Assembly (NCBI RefSeq): GCF_964355755.1
Contig: NC_092679.1
Coordinates: 19,704,932 to 19,768,931, forward strand
DNA from: Antedon mediterranea
Taxonomy: Eukaryota > Echinodermata > Crinoidea > Comatulida > Antedonidae
Reading direction: 5' to 3'
DNA: 64,000 nucleotides
Shown: piece by piece, positions 25,401 to 37,505 of the stretch
Position numbering within the stretch: position 1 is the stretch's first letter
Layout: each line of letters starts with the position of its first letter
Translations under genes and position numbers: made by a program
The notes under the pieces: model-generated
What the model saw: the letters and a program-made list of their open reading frames with translations, nothing else
What the model was told of the DNA's origin: nothing
The model's database searches: none

Positions 25401-28400
25401 ATCTATGTGATGGAAAATGTTGCAGTAAAAACACCATTGAGTTGTTTGTCTTATTATTATTATCAGTCTCAACACGTCTTCTAGCTCTATGTGGTAGAAA
25501 AACGTTGCAGTAAGCGAGTTTCCGCTGTCATTTATAAATGATGAGTCAGGCTCAACAGCAGGACTCTAGGAGGTTGCATGAGTACAGTTGTTTGTTGTAT
25601 CTAATGACCAGGAGACCTAAAGTGTGTAAAGCCAATTAGGATGCTGTACTTTAGCAGTTATACAACAGCACATAAAACTTTTGAACTAAAGATGTTTGGA
25701 TTATTTTATTTACTGTAGATATGAGTTATATAATTCATAGGTGGGTCCTATTGGGGCTCAGCAAGCCTGCGACTCTTGTCCCTGCCGAAACTTTTGATGA
25801 TTACTGGACCTTGAATTAGCCCATTTAATTTCTGGTTAGTATTGAGAACTTTTCACACAGACATAGTACAAAACTCTCTCAACACTAGTCTTTATGAAAC
25901 CCAGAAACTATTTAAAAACCAGAATTTTCTTAAGCTCCAAATTCTTTTTTATCCTTAAAATAAAATCACTTTTACAATACCAGAATTCTAAACCATCAAA
26001 ATTATGGCCTGGAAATGATCAGGGATGTATAAATTATACCTCCATGAATTCACTGTGAATCACGGCCAGATGAAAAGTGTAACTCGAGAATACATGTACA
26101 TTTTTTAAACCACCATGGTCAAGTAATGTCTTCATATGGAAAAAACAAAGTAGTAGCAAAAAACTAACACAATCAACAATGTAACAACAAATTATGGGAC
26201 ACGTATCCAACAGTTCCAACACGGTGACTACCAATTTCTGTCAAACCGAAGGAATAATGTAAAACCAAGAAGATTCATTGGCTAACTAATCAAATATCCA
26301 CATGTGCACCTGATAATGCAAATTAAAACTTGTGGTCCTTACTTACCGGTCAAGACGAATTTTTCTCAAGTCTTATCGCTATGGTTACACGGCAAGAGGT
26401 TATTATTGAATTGTGTTTGTAACAAAAATACCGGAAGATCAGGTAAAATTGGTTTTGGTCTAATATTGACTTATAATTGAACACTTATAAGTAAGTTATT
26501 TGAAAATCAGACAGGGTAAAGATTTAAAAGGATAGAAAGGAATTAAGGATCTAAAAAATGTCTGGTTTTAGGAATGTTTTCGATATAATATTAATATGAA
26601 ACTTTATACTTTATATATCTACCGCATTTTAAAACTTAAGTTTTGTGCAATATTATGTGTATACTCTGTATATGAATTTTTGTTTTATATTTCATATTTA
26701 TCTGTTTTTTTATCATACTAATATTTGCCAATCTTTAAGATGATGAATGTCTATGGTTAGTTTATTATGAAAAGGGACAAATAAAGTATTCAGTATATTC
26801 TTAATCTTAGCATTCTATTTCGAAAAAAAAAGGGGTACCTGCACTTTGTATTAAATCGATTAAAAGATTTTTTTTAATTTTTAACATTACTGTTTAGGTG
26901 AATGACTTTTTTTTTCCTGACAACTTAAGTTTATTATTTCTAATTTTCTCAAAATTGGTTGGAATTTTTGAAAGATAGACATCTAAAAAACGTCAATCCA
27001 ACTACGACTCAATTAAACTACGATATGATATGGTCACATTCAATTGACTGACACTGACACCTAGGTTGTATCACGATTGCGGAGGTAGCCCAAAGCATGA
27101 TGGGAAATTCAATTGACTGACAGCAACACCTGTCACTAGGGTTGCATTACAGAGACGATAGCCCAGAGCATGATGGGATATGTTGATGTTTTACTTTAGT
27201 ATCTTATTATGAGTGGCTTGAGACTGGAATTCTATACGTACAGCTAGTTAAACAATGCCTGATATACCTTAGGCTGTTAAAACCATCAAAATCACTTTCA
27301 AATGATGGAAATTCAGTACAAAAAATTAAAGATAGATCGTTTGATAAGAATGTCAATCATCATAAATATATAAAAAAGATAAATTTTAGCCATGAATCTA
27401 GTATGGGTCTAGAATGCAGAACAAAATAAAATTAACAATAAAAAGATATTTAAATTGTGGGAAAATTAAACCAAAGGATCTGGTAAAAAACGAACATTTT
27501 CACTGAACTGGAGAAAGCATAAGATAGGCCCCACTGTGATCTTCAATTTGATAGCAAACACCAATATGTCAATCTTTTAATGCTCTAAGCCTGTGGGCAC
27601 TTTACAATGTTACCATAGTCATTGGAGTAAACATGTGTGGACACCCCCATAATGTTACAGCTAGTAATCAGCACTACAGTTGTGTTTGGTCATACCAGGT
27701 ACCCATTTGTACACCTGGGTAGAGAGAGACAAACTTAAATAAGTGTAAGTGTAAGTAAAGTTTCTTTCCTAAAGAACACAAGCATTGGATATTATGATTC
27801 TGTGTTCAACGCCTAACACACTGAGCCACATGCCGTTACTTTACCATTTGATAAGTATAAAACAACCATCAAGGCAATGAAACATTTGAGAGTAACAATC
27901 CAGTCAGAAATTCACTTTCCTAAAAATCTCTTTCCCATGTTTAAATTAGCCTATTAACATCTAAATCATCACCGCAAAACATGCAGACACTTGCGTCATA
28001 CAACAACCTGAACGAGAAAACTCTATTTTAAACATATCCATAGCATATGACATCTTCAATAAAACACAGGAAAATAGGTAAAATTTATGTATTTTATTTT
28101 TGACAAGGGCTTCATAATTCAAGTCATTTTTAATTTAATCTTTCCCTTCATTTTCCTCAAGTCACTAAACTTTCAAGTTATATTGACATCAGGACATTCA
28201 ATCTCCATTAGTTAGACTTCCTCTCCCAAGATTTAAATCCATATATGGATAATTGCAGTGAGCGTCCCATTATTATCAGAAAAAAATGAAATAATTTAAT
28301 TCTTACAGTAATTATTGTGGTAGAACTTTAATAATCTTAAAAGGAATTTGATTTGATTTTACTTTTTCTTTGTACTGTTTTGAAAAGTGAGAAGTACTAT

Positions 28401-30533
28401 GAAATATCTGTGCGATAGGTATCGGAGGATATTGACCTTCAAGGTACTGGAGTTTATCGGAGTTCATCGGACAAACATGCTTTTAGCAACAGGTTCAATA
28501 TCATTTGCCAATTAAGGACAACTTTGAAACTATGGTTTAGCAAGGGTAAAGTAGTACTAGAATTTAATAGTAGGGATGGTAGTAGGCCTACAGTTCTTTC
28601 TTTGCCCCAGACGTAAGCTAGAACAACTTCTCACCACCTAAGCTACGGTTCAGCAGGGGTAGCTGGTACCAGACGTGTGCCAGAACAACTCACCACTAAA
28701 CTATATGGTTTAGCAGGGGAGTAAGGATGTCTCGTGAATATGGGTTGGGTCCGTCTGTTCAACATATCATTACCCTTCGTTTGTTTCCCAAGTGTAGCCT
28801 GAATAGGGATGTCCATGGAGCCAGGCTTCTTAGCTGTATTTGCTAAGGCACGAAACTGGACAATTAGACAATATTTATTTATTTGTTGACCATGCACCTT
28901 TGAATCGGTAACACTCACAATATACAGTGCAGTCCAAAAACACAGAACAGAACATATTGAGAAGAAAGACAATAACTCAAATAAAAGCTATTACAAGCAA
29001 CAATACAATACTATAAATCCAATCATTGGGAGTAACTTTAAGGAGGACCATTTCTCCCATGCAGAACAATATTTAAAAATATTTCTTTCTAATCTGTTAT
29101 CTGTAACAGAAAATCTGTCAATCTTGACATTTTTTATTTGTATTATAAATATTAATGTCATAGCATATGGCGTGCTCATAAAATACAAAGGTTTATTATT
29201 GGTGCACGTGATAGTGCCAGTATTGACAACAACTGCCATTATAAATGCTTGTGGTAACACCTGTGTATTATAAGTTCATTACGAATAATTGAAATTAAAA
29301 CATGTGGTGTTACCGCAATCATTGATGCATAAAATGCATACTCTCAACAATGTATCCTTCCCCCAACAACTGCCTTACATAACTTTTATGTTAAATATTT
29401 TTGCATTAATATATCACCATTTGACATCAATCAATTATCTCTAAACATGACCTGTTCAATGAACCATACTTCCTGTCTCCGACACGGTCCCTGGATTAAG
29501 TATGTGGTTAAATAAGTTAGTCAGGTCAAAAAGATTATTTGATAAAGAATCCATTTCCTAAAATGACATGGATCTTTACCTAATACATATTCATAAACGT
29601 GAATTTAATATTTAAATCTATTGTTTTTTTAAGCAATTATTAATGGATTTATTAGCAGACGACCTTAATGTTGTAAGGTCAATGTTATGATAAATCCTGA
29701 TGCGCATAATGTCATTTGAAACATGAAACAAAATGAAGGGAAACTAGTAATTGCTGGACGTCAAGATGTCAGAGATGTAGAAACACATAACGGCGTCGAA
29801 GATCCTAAGTAAACTCTACAGTCGAATCACTTGGGATGAGAAGCAGTGATGAATGTAATAAGAGATGTGGAGATATCTCAGATCGGATCTACCGTAGGGT
29901 CAGACGGAAGTAATCAAATGAGTGTTAGAATGAAACGTCAATCAAGGAACGCTTTGATGTATCGTTGAATTGCGAAGTAGAATCGGTCAGAAAAGTTTGA
30001 TAATGTGACAGATTTTTAGTGAAAATTCGTTTTTGAAAATAACGGATACCCGATTTTCTCGTGGAACACAAATTGAACAAAATGTAACAAATTATCATAC
30101 CAAACTACAGTGCTTTTTCACACATTAGTTTTTCACGTTGGTAGAAATGTAAATTCCATGTAAAAAACTCATTAAAAAGATAAATTTGATAAAACAACAA
30201 AATTTGATGAATAAAAACGAAAGTTCATGAAAATTGGAATAATGCTGATCTTACCTTTTCTATTTAAAAGTCAAACTTGAATTAATAATTGCAGTATATA
30301 AAATAAAATTTAACAAAATAGGTTAAATATCAAATTTCTTGTTTTTCATAGACTCATTATGTCCTAAATATTTTTTGCAGTATCATTCTCGTACACATTT
30401 ACAAATGTTAACCCATCCACCCCTAACGCATATTACACGGAAACATCCTACGTCACATGAAAACCAGCTGTCTGCAATTAGCGACAAACTTACGAAAGGA
30501 AAATACAACCATCTGATACCTAAGTTTACTTAC
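25401..30533. other. Mostly intronic or intergenic, no exon identified
   Basis: No coding exon could be supported. There is a strong unpaired minus-strand donor (ACCG|GTAAGTAAGG) near 26347, a 70-bp direct duplication at about 27041-27181, and a fragment of the AATAGGGATGTCC dispersed repeat at 28730-28815 that explains a 109-codon minus frame. If the exon at 30534-30671 is real, this stretch is part of its first intron. Confidence 0.45.
27041..27181. repeat. 70-bp direct duplication
   Basis: Two units beginning CAATTGACTGACA and ending in GCATGATGGGA. The word GCATGATGGGATA also occurs at about 60820 upstream of the DHRS7-like gene. Confidence 0.7.
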
Positions 30534-30671
30534 TTTTTCCTTAAGGATTTCCCGCACATAGTGAGCTTGGGATTTGAATTTTTCCAGCTGATTTTCCAAG
30601 ATTAAGTAGCGCTGTTTCCATTCGTCTGCTTCAACCTCGTCATAAGCGCTATCACTTTCCATTTTGATCAT
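30534..30671 (-). CDS. Putative first coding exon of an unidentified coiled-coil protein
   Basis: An ATG at 30671 (or an in-frame one at 30662) opens MIKMESDSAYDEVEADEW and continues KQRYLILENQLEKFKSQA to EILKEK, ending at a near-consensus donor (AAAA|GTAAGT) at 30534. The heptad-like pattern and acidic start suggest an N-terminal coiled coil. Beyond the donor the frame continues only as intron-like sequence to a stop. No downstream exon is identifiable between here and 18 kb, so the gene either has long introns or this is an isolated remnant. I do not recognise the family. Confidence 0.5.
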
Positions 30672-30984
30672 AGAGGGCACACTCCACTTTTTTCCAGTGA
30701 TACTGTACTTTTACATTCAATATCTACACTGTATAAATAAATGTTGTTAAATGTTATTAATTAAATTGTATAGATTTATTTTTAATTACTGTAGATCAAG
30801 TAAAAACTGATGGTACACTCATAATACACTTTCAGGGGTACAATCTGTACCCCTTGGTGTGGAGTAATGTTGGCCAACCCCCAAACTTTACCCAATTGTT
30901 AAGTGTAAGGGATGTGGGCTTGACCAAGCCATTCTGTATGTTAGTATTACTAAGTTTTACCTCTACTACACTATACTTATATAT

Positions 30985-31228
30985 CTACTATATAAATCTA
31001 AAGGAAAATTACTGAAAAAGACAATTCTGTTGAGTAAGTAGCTGGATTTCAATGGAGATACAAAATAAGCACCAAAAAAATTACAATGCTGTGGGTATTA
31101 ACTATTATTAAAATAAGCAAAAAGCTAAATTAAAACAGCCAGAAAAATGTTCAGATCTCTTTTTTTATATCTTTCTAAACTGTAAATATTTACTACATGC
31201 TGCAGCCTTGCATTAATTAATTTGTTCT
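30985..31228. repeat. Interspersed repeat 'B', left copy
   Basis: The segment AAAGGAAAATTACTGAAAAA ... TACATGCTGCAGCCTTGCAT matches 56012-56135 and, for its last ~95 bp, the two pieces 35785-35822 and 37443-37505. It abuts the truncated Helitron at 31229. Confidence 0.7.
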
Positions 31229-31676
31229 AATCATCGCAAATCAATACATTTGTATAAACGTATATTAAATCTATCAAAATAGTATTTTTTTAAGAAAATC
31301 GGCATGTCTTCAACATTTTGATACTGTACTCGAGCTGTTCAACCGGTTTTCAGCTATTAAAAACAATTATCGTAGAAGGAGATAGGAAAATGCGAAGCAT
31401 CTTCGTATTATTGTGTGCAGGTATTTTTTAAAGAAGACATCCATAGACAGTGTATACTATGGTCGGAAAACACCCCTATTGGGGCAAATCGTTCAACCTA
31501 AGTTCGTTTTAATTGTCAATAACTAATTATCTAACTCAATTTAATTAGTAAACAGGGTTACATCTGGTGGTTTAAATCAGTACCAAGATTCTAACCAACT
31601 GTATATACCATCGAGTAAACATTCTAGAAATAACGAGTGATTGACCGATTTTTGTCCTTACGTAAATTTATATAGA
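31229..31676 (-). mobile_element. Helitron copy alpha, 5' part only
   Basis: Minus-strand copy of the Helitron at 21838. The 5' TC terminus is at 31676-31675, and the sequence runs to the GTATTGATTTG region, then breaks into repeat B at about 31229. It is more diverged than the 18-23 kb copies. It directly follows the CTAG end of copy beta, giving a second head-to-tail junction. Confidence 0.75.
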
Positions 31677-34600
31677 CTAGATGGCACGCTCGCTTCGCTC
31701 GCGTACCATCTAGGGGTGCTCACAGATGGTTCTCGAATACAGTAGAATAGAATAGAGACAACAAAACCAATACTGGATTCCATAAAGGACAATTAATTTA
31801 TGTGGACTAAAGAAATTAGGGAGAAATGGAAATGTATGTACCGGGAAATTGGGCGGCACGTGGTGGTGGTGATGGAACCGCAGTAATAAAGTTGATTGTA
31901 TTTATATATTATAAGAACCAAACTAAATAAATAGACCTAGACATTCTGCGAAATGGAAATCGGAAATTCAAGCTCCTATTCAGTGAAAAATTAAACTGTA
32001 GTCTACCTAAATATTTAGGGCAAATCATCGGTTGTGGTGGTTGAAATTCCTGTAAACATTTGTGTGAACCAAACTGGGTCGAATTTCTGTCATGAGTACT
32101 GATTTGTTGGCCTGTGATTTATGACGCCTAAGGGATCTATCTAGACTTATTTTTTAGAATAATGTACGTACCTGTCAGATACAATTGTCTTGTGTCGTAT
32201 AATAAATAAGTACTGTAATAGTTACTGAAGTTACTATTACAATCTCGTCAATGAAAACACGAAAATGTATATGCACTTACTTATGAAAACGTATACAGTA
32301 TTATACTCAGTTATTGAAACAGTAGGTTTAAAAAAGTTTCGTTTGTCTGTAAAATGATGTAATCAAGCTGTTTACATGAGTCTTAATTTATAAGCACATC
32401 AATAATAAAATAGTTTATCTATCCTGTAATTGGCGAGATTATGGTCGCTGTTGAATGAAATAAAGCCAATCGGTATCATATTTGTACAGAAACGTTTTCG
32501 CGGCCGAAGGGTGTAACCTAAATTCGTTGTATTATCGTCAAGAACTAACTGTAACTAAATTTACATAGAAAGTAGGGTATCATAAATTTGGCCTTAGCAC
32601 TCGGGGGAGTGGCTAAGATGAAGTCCGTGGGACTACTAAATATAAATTGTAATGAACCTCGAGGGACATAAATAGGAATATTTCATGTTTCATTATCAAT
32701 GTATAATAAATGGAAACTGTTTACCGATTCAAATAATATAAATTGGTTTTTAACATTTTCCGAACCTATTGCAAGTTTATTCTCAAAGGGCCCATATATT
32801 TACCTACCGTATGTGTTAAACCAAGGGCTCATAAATTTACCTACAGTACTTGTGTTAAACCAAACTCTGGCAGACTGAGAGATTGGGATGTTCCATTCAT
32901 CGCAAATCAATACATTTGTATAATCGTATATTAAATCTATCAAAATAGTCTTTTTTAAAGAAAATCGGCCTGTCTTCAACATTATGATGGTGTACTCTAG
33001 CAATCTATCAAAATAGTATTTTTTTAAAGAAAATCGGCATGTCTTCAACATTATGATGGTGTACTCTAGCTGTTCAACCGGTTTTCAGCTATTAAAAACA
33101 ATTATCGTAGGAGGAGATAGGAAAATGCGAAGCCTCCTCGCTATGTAACATTAGGGTTGAGGGATGGGAAAGCGGATAGGTACAAAGAGGAACAATTTTT
33201 AAATATATTCTTTATCCACTGAGTAACGAAATATTTTGTTCATGTTTTATAGGCCTATAAATAATATACCTCTAAATACAGTAGGCCTAAAACATTTGCG
33301 ATTTAATACTTTGTTAAAACTGTCACTGTCATAATCGATTGAAATATTAAAGTACATGTCACGATACACCACTACGACGTTTATATTTTTGGTAATTAAT
33401 TATTAATACAAACGTTGAGAAGGAACTGTCAGTATAAAGTTTATTTGTATATCTAACAGTAGAGCCTATCCACAGTCTCAGTAATAAAGTTTATTGGTTA
33501 TCCGCAACGAAGTTGCAGGATAACCTCTTGTGATTGTACGAAATCATCATCATCATCATCATCATCAACTTTTTATTCTTCTTCTTTCTTTCTGTATGAT
33601 TTTTGTGTAACGCTTTTCTCTAAAACTCGCAAACATAACATTTTGTTAACTATGTCAACATTTTGACATTTATGTAACGTCGTCAAGCGAAGCTTTTCAT
33701 GATGTTTACAATTGCGCAACGTGACGTACGCGCGATTTAACGATTTTATCGTATTTAACATATGTCGAAAACCAAATAACATTTTAAAGTGAAACTTTGC
33801 AAAAGTTTAATTTATATCATGCGCTAAATTTCTGTTGAAAAAAAATTGCGTGTTTTACACAAAGTTACGCGCGCACGCACATTTAAAATTTCAAAATGCG
33901 CAAAATTAATTTATAATCAACTTTCTACGCGTTTCATGTCGTTTTAAGCATGTCAAAAATTCCCACGCGTGCGCACATTTCTACGTGTGCGGTGCGCACG
34001 TAGCATTGAAAACGTATTTTTTTCGCGTGATTTATGTTTTTCCAGCCTTTTCTAGTAATTTTACCAAATTTTAAACAATTTCGACTTAAAGATACGTCAT
34101 ACGAGCACGTCGAATTGGACAATTTGCGCGCGTTTTTTATGAAAAGGTTAAAAAATTCGTTTAAAATATGCCTTTTTTTAAACAGTCGTAATTTCTAAAC
34201 TAGACGGTCAAATTTTTGTGGATGACATATTCTGGAAGTAGATGAGTTTTAGATATCGGATCAGGTATTAATATGGCTAACCGGATATTGTGACGTCATC
34301 GTATGGCCACGCGAATATAAAATTTAGTATTTTTGTATCTTTCGTCATAGCTCATCACATTGAATAGAGCGCATCTCCACTTATCCGTTTTCCATTTTCA
34401 CCCCGATTTTGATATTGTCTAGGTCAATCAATTATCTTTCGCATGAGTTAAAAATATTTTAATTTTTTTGACGTCATCATGCCTAAAAATTTAAATCACG
34501 TGTGGCATCAATTTCATCTTTACAGTAAATTTTAATCTGTTATAGCTCGTAAGAATAAAATGTGATAATCACGATTAAAACTTTTTCTGGAAGCTATTGG

Positions 34601-35784
34601 ATTGTAGATACGAAATTATGTAAAAATGTTGCCAATCGGATGTTGTGACGTCATCATATGGCCAGTTAAATAAAAAAGGTCGTATTTTCATCTTTTTCGT
34701 CATAATTCATTACATTTAAAAGAGCGCGCATCAATATTTAACGTATTCAAATTTCTTCTACACGCTAATACGTTGTTGCTGAGATAATTTCCTTTCGGAA
34801 TTGCTAACTTCGCGTTTCATTTTAAAACCATCAACATGTTAAAAATTGCAATAAATAGCGGGTCCCGTAATTTCACCTATTCTACACTGTATGTGATATG
34901 GATACAGATTATACTGTGTATACTATATATGAATTTAAATAATAAAATTCAGCAATAACAACAGATCATATTCTTCAGTTCAGGTCATAATGCCAACGTG
35001 AACACTTCCTTTTGTCCTCAACCTATCCCCTTAATGTTAATGTTGCACCACTTGCGCGGCGGATAACCAAACTCGTCAAAGTGACGAGTTACATGTCTAG
35101 TTTGTATATATTTTTATATTACATCTAACAGTACGAACATTCACAGTAAGAAATGTTCGATTCAAATGAAAAATAGTTAATAGGTATTTACAGTATTGTC
35201 AAAGTATTGCAAGTTTATTCTCAAAGGGCCCATATATTTACCTACCGTATGTGTTAAACCAAGGGCTCATAAATTTACCTACAGTACTTGTGTTAAACCA
35301 AACTCTGGCAGACTGAGAGATTGGGATGTTCCATTCATCGCAAATCAATACATTTGTATAATCGTATATTAAATCTATCAAAATAGTATTTTTTTAAGAA
35401 AATCGGCCTGTCTTCAACATTATGATGCTGTACTCTAGCTGTTCAACCGGTTTTCAGCTATTAAAAACAATTATCGTAGGAGGAGATAGGAAAATGCGAA
35501 GCCTCCTCGCATTTTTTTGGCGGGTATTTTTCAAGATGGACATCCATTAGACAGTGTATACCACGATCGGAAAACACCCCTATTTGGGGCAAATCGTTGA
35601 ACCTAAATTCGTTTTAATCGTCAATAACTAATTATCTAACTCAATTTAATTAGTAAACAGGGTTACATCAGGCGGTTAAAATCAGTACCGAAAGTACGAA
35701 CCAACTTTACATACCATCGAGTGAAAATTCTAGAAGTAAGGCGCGATTTACCGAATTTTGCCCTTACGTAAATTTATATATAGA
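31677..35784 (-). mobile_element. Composite Helitron copy beta with a nested element
   Basis: The 5' TCTATATATAAATTTACG is at 35784, after an A on the minus strand. The 3' hairpin and CTAG end at 31677. Going 5' to 3' it holds the normal 5' part (35784-35320), internal unit, a nested Helentron (33494-35100) and the mid-3' part (33480-33141). It then jumps back to 5'-type sequence (33140-32880) before unfamiliar sequence (32750-31750) and the hairpin. Segments 32760-33130 and 35206-35520 are direct duplicates, and 32930-33065 holds a further ~65-bp tandem duplication. So beta is at least two partial copies fused. Confidence 0.7.
33494..35100 (+). mobile_element. Helentron-like element, copy 2, nested in Helitron beta
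   Basis: Starts TTGGTTATCCGC, has GCGGATAACCAA near the far end, then hairpin AACTCGTC ... GACGAGTT and CTAG, as at 4807-6429. Removing it restores AGTTTATTTGTATAT exactly as found in uninterrupted Helitron copies, so the insertion made no target duplication, as expected for rolling-circle elements. An (ATC)n run lies at 33545-33567. No Rep/helicase frame. Confidence 0.75.
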
Positions 35785-36147
35785 TTAAAGCTAAATTAAA
35801 ACAGCCAGAAAAATCTCTCTTTGGGCCTGTTTCTGCTGCATAAAAAATAACCGGTTAAAATCGGTGTGAATAAATTAAAATCGGTGTGAATAAATTAACT
35901 CCATTTTCTTGGCAGCAGAAACAGGACACATTTGTGGTAACCGGTTAAAAGGCAGCGCAAAATAACCGGTTAAAAACACCAATTTAAATCGGTGTTAGAA
36001 CGCCGTTTAACCGGTTATCGCTGAGCAATTCTTAGCTGCAACACAAAATAACGGTTATTTGATTGACAGTTGTGACCCCGGGTCAGATACCGTCGCATAC
36101 GGTGTGTGTTTTCCTCGTGGTTTTGACAGTCGAACGAAGAAGTTAAC

Positions 36148-36441
36148 ATGTATGTGGATGAATGAAATCACAAGATATGTTATTCAGTTGTGGGGGGAGA
36201 GAAAGTACGGGGAAGGATGGCAGGCAACAGAAAAGAATCACAGATAATAAATAAGAGCATTTTTGCGAAAGTAAAAGAGGAATTTGGGGTGGAGTTCCGG
36301 GGACTACCCAAGCTAAAGCAATTTGAGGCGTTAGTACACGCTCGCGAAGGGTATGGATGGTCCTATATTAACACCAAAACGGAAACAAAAGGGACTCAGA
36401 ATGTTGCAAATACCTACCAAACGATAGTAGATAATGGTTAA
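36148..36441 (+). pseudogene. Broken Myb/SANT-like DNA-binding ORF of the Harbinger-like element
   Basis: One frame gives MWMNEITRYVIQLWGER. The continuation VRGRMAGNRKESQIINKSIF and AKVKEEFGVEFRG lies in another frame, the switch falling in a run of six G at about 36192-36197. The pattern W..E.T...I.LWGE, a G..R..... linker and a third helix fits the Myb/SANT-like protein that Harbinger elements encode alongside their transposase. Its 3' part (36370-36440) also appears inverted at 36880-36960. Not functional as it stands unless the shift is a polymorphism or assembly error. Confidence 0.5.
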
Positions 36442-36960
36442 TTAATTATGAAAACCCAAATTTTATAGCAAAAATCATCCGAATTTATGTTATAAACGAT
36501 GAATTTAGCAACAAAAACTTAATCCAAACGAGCGTATTTATGGCACGCCCTTAGTGCCTTTAATAGGAGAACAATCTTAATTTGATCGTTTTATATAATT
36601 TTTTTAGAAAAACATCACATCGACCGAAAACAAAGGTTATGAGAGCCTTTGATAATATATTAAATATGATTTTATTAAGCATAGAAATGTGTTATTATTT
36701 ATGTTAGTACATAAATATACGAAACAATGTTTAATACTCATTATTCTATTAAAGGCACTATGTGCGTGCGATATTCTATGACTTGGATACTCTCGTTTGA
36801 TTTAAGTTTTTGTGGCTAAACTCGTCGTTTTTAACATAAATTCGGACGATTTTTGCTATAAAAGTTAGGGTTTCATAATTAATTAACAATTATCTACTCT
36901 CGTTTGGTAGGTATTGCCACATTCTAAGTCTCGTTTTTGTTTCCGTTTGGTTTTTTGTAG
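36370..36960. repeat. Internal inverted repeat (fold-back) in the Harbinger-like element
   Basis: An arm at about 36370-36565 (AATACCTACCAAACGATAGT, ATGGTTAATTAATTATGAAA) recurs inverted at about 36755-36960 (TTTCATAATTAATTAACAAT, TCGTTTGGTAGGTATT). Roughly 200-bp arms surround a spacer of about 190 bp. The inverted arm repeats the end of the Myb-like frame. Confidence 0.75.
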
Positions 36961-37505
36961 GACCGCGCTCGCGAAAGACAACAGTCGTTCACGTGGGAAG
37001 GGCCGTATCATCATCGCCTTTGTTGAGGAATTTTAGGCTAGATAAAAATTATCCTAGGCGATCGGGCGCTGCACGACCCTCCCCATGTTATTGAAGGCGC
37101 CATGAGAATTAATTTTATTAGCGATCAGTAAGTAGGCTTTACAAAAAACAAAACTTGTAGACCTGTAGACAACATTTTATTATTTTAACATGTTTGAGAT
37201 GTTCGGCGATATACACACGTGTGTATTGACGACGTCGATGTAAACAAACAGCCAACTTACTAGTTCCGTCTGAGTGTATTGCATTTTGGGTAATGATGAC
37301 GTTTTGCTCGACGACCACCCATAGATTTAACCGGTTATTTCGGAGCACAAATTGAGCAGAAACGCGGTCTTGTTATTGTTATCTATTTTTAATCTATTTT
37401 AAAATAACCGGTTAAATTGCGTTATGCAGCAGAAACAGACCCTTTGTAAAAATAATGATGATATTTTTCTAAACTAAATATTTACTACATGCTGCAGCCT
37501 TGCAT

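Larger units (their letters stand above)
35823..37442. mobile_element. PIF/Harbinger-like DNA element
   Basis: The left end GGGCCTGTTTCTGCTGCATA and the inverted right end GGGTCTGTTTCTGCTGCATA form TIRs of about 23 bp, flanked by TTT (35820-35822, 37443-37445). The sequence joins the two halves of repeat B, whose uninterrupted copy at 31.1 kb supplies the empty site. Sub-terminal ACCGGTTA words are repeated many times. It holds a broken Myb/SANT-like frame but no DDE transposase, so it is non-autonomous. Superfamily is inferred from 3-bp target duplication, GGG-start TIR and the Myb-like frame. Confidence 0.7.

Noticed and set aside
26250-26400. Minus-strand exon ending at the strong donor near 26347
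   Set aside because: The donor is good, but no open frame or acceptor could be paired with it. Kept only as a note in the regional entry.
28643-28972. 109-codon minus frame
   Set aside because: It runs through a fragment of the AATAGGGATGTCC dispersed repeat and duplicated AGCAGGGG words. No splice context or domain.
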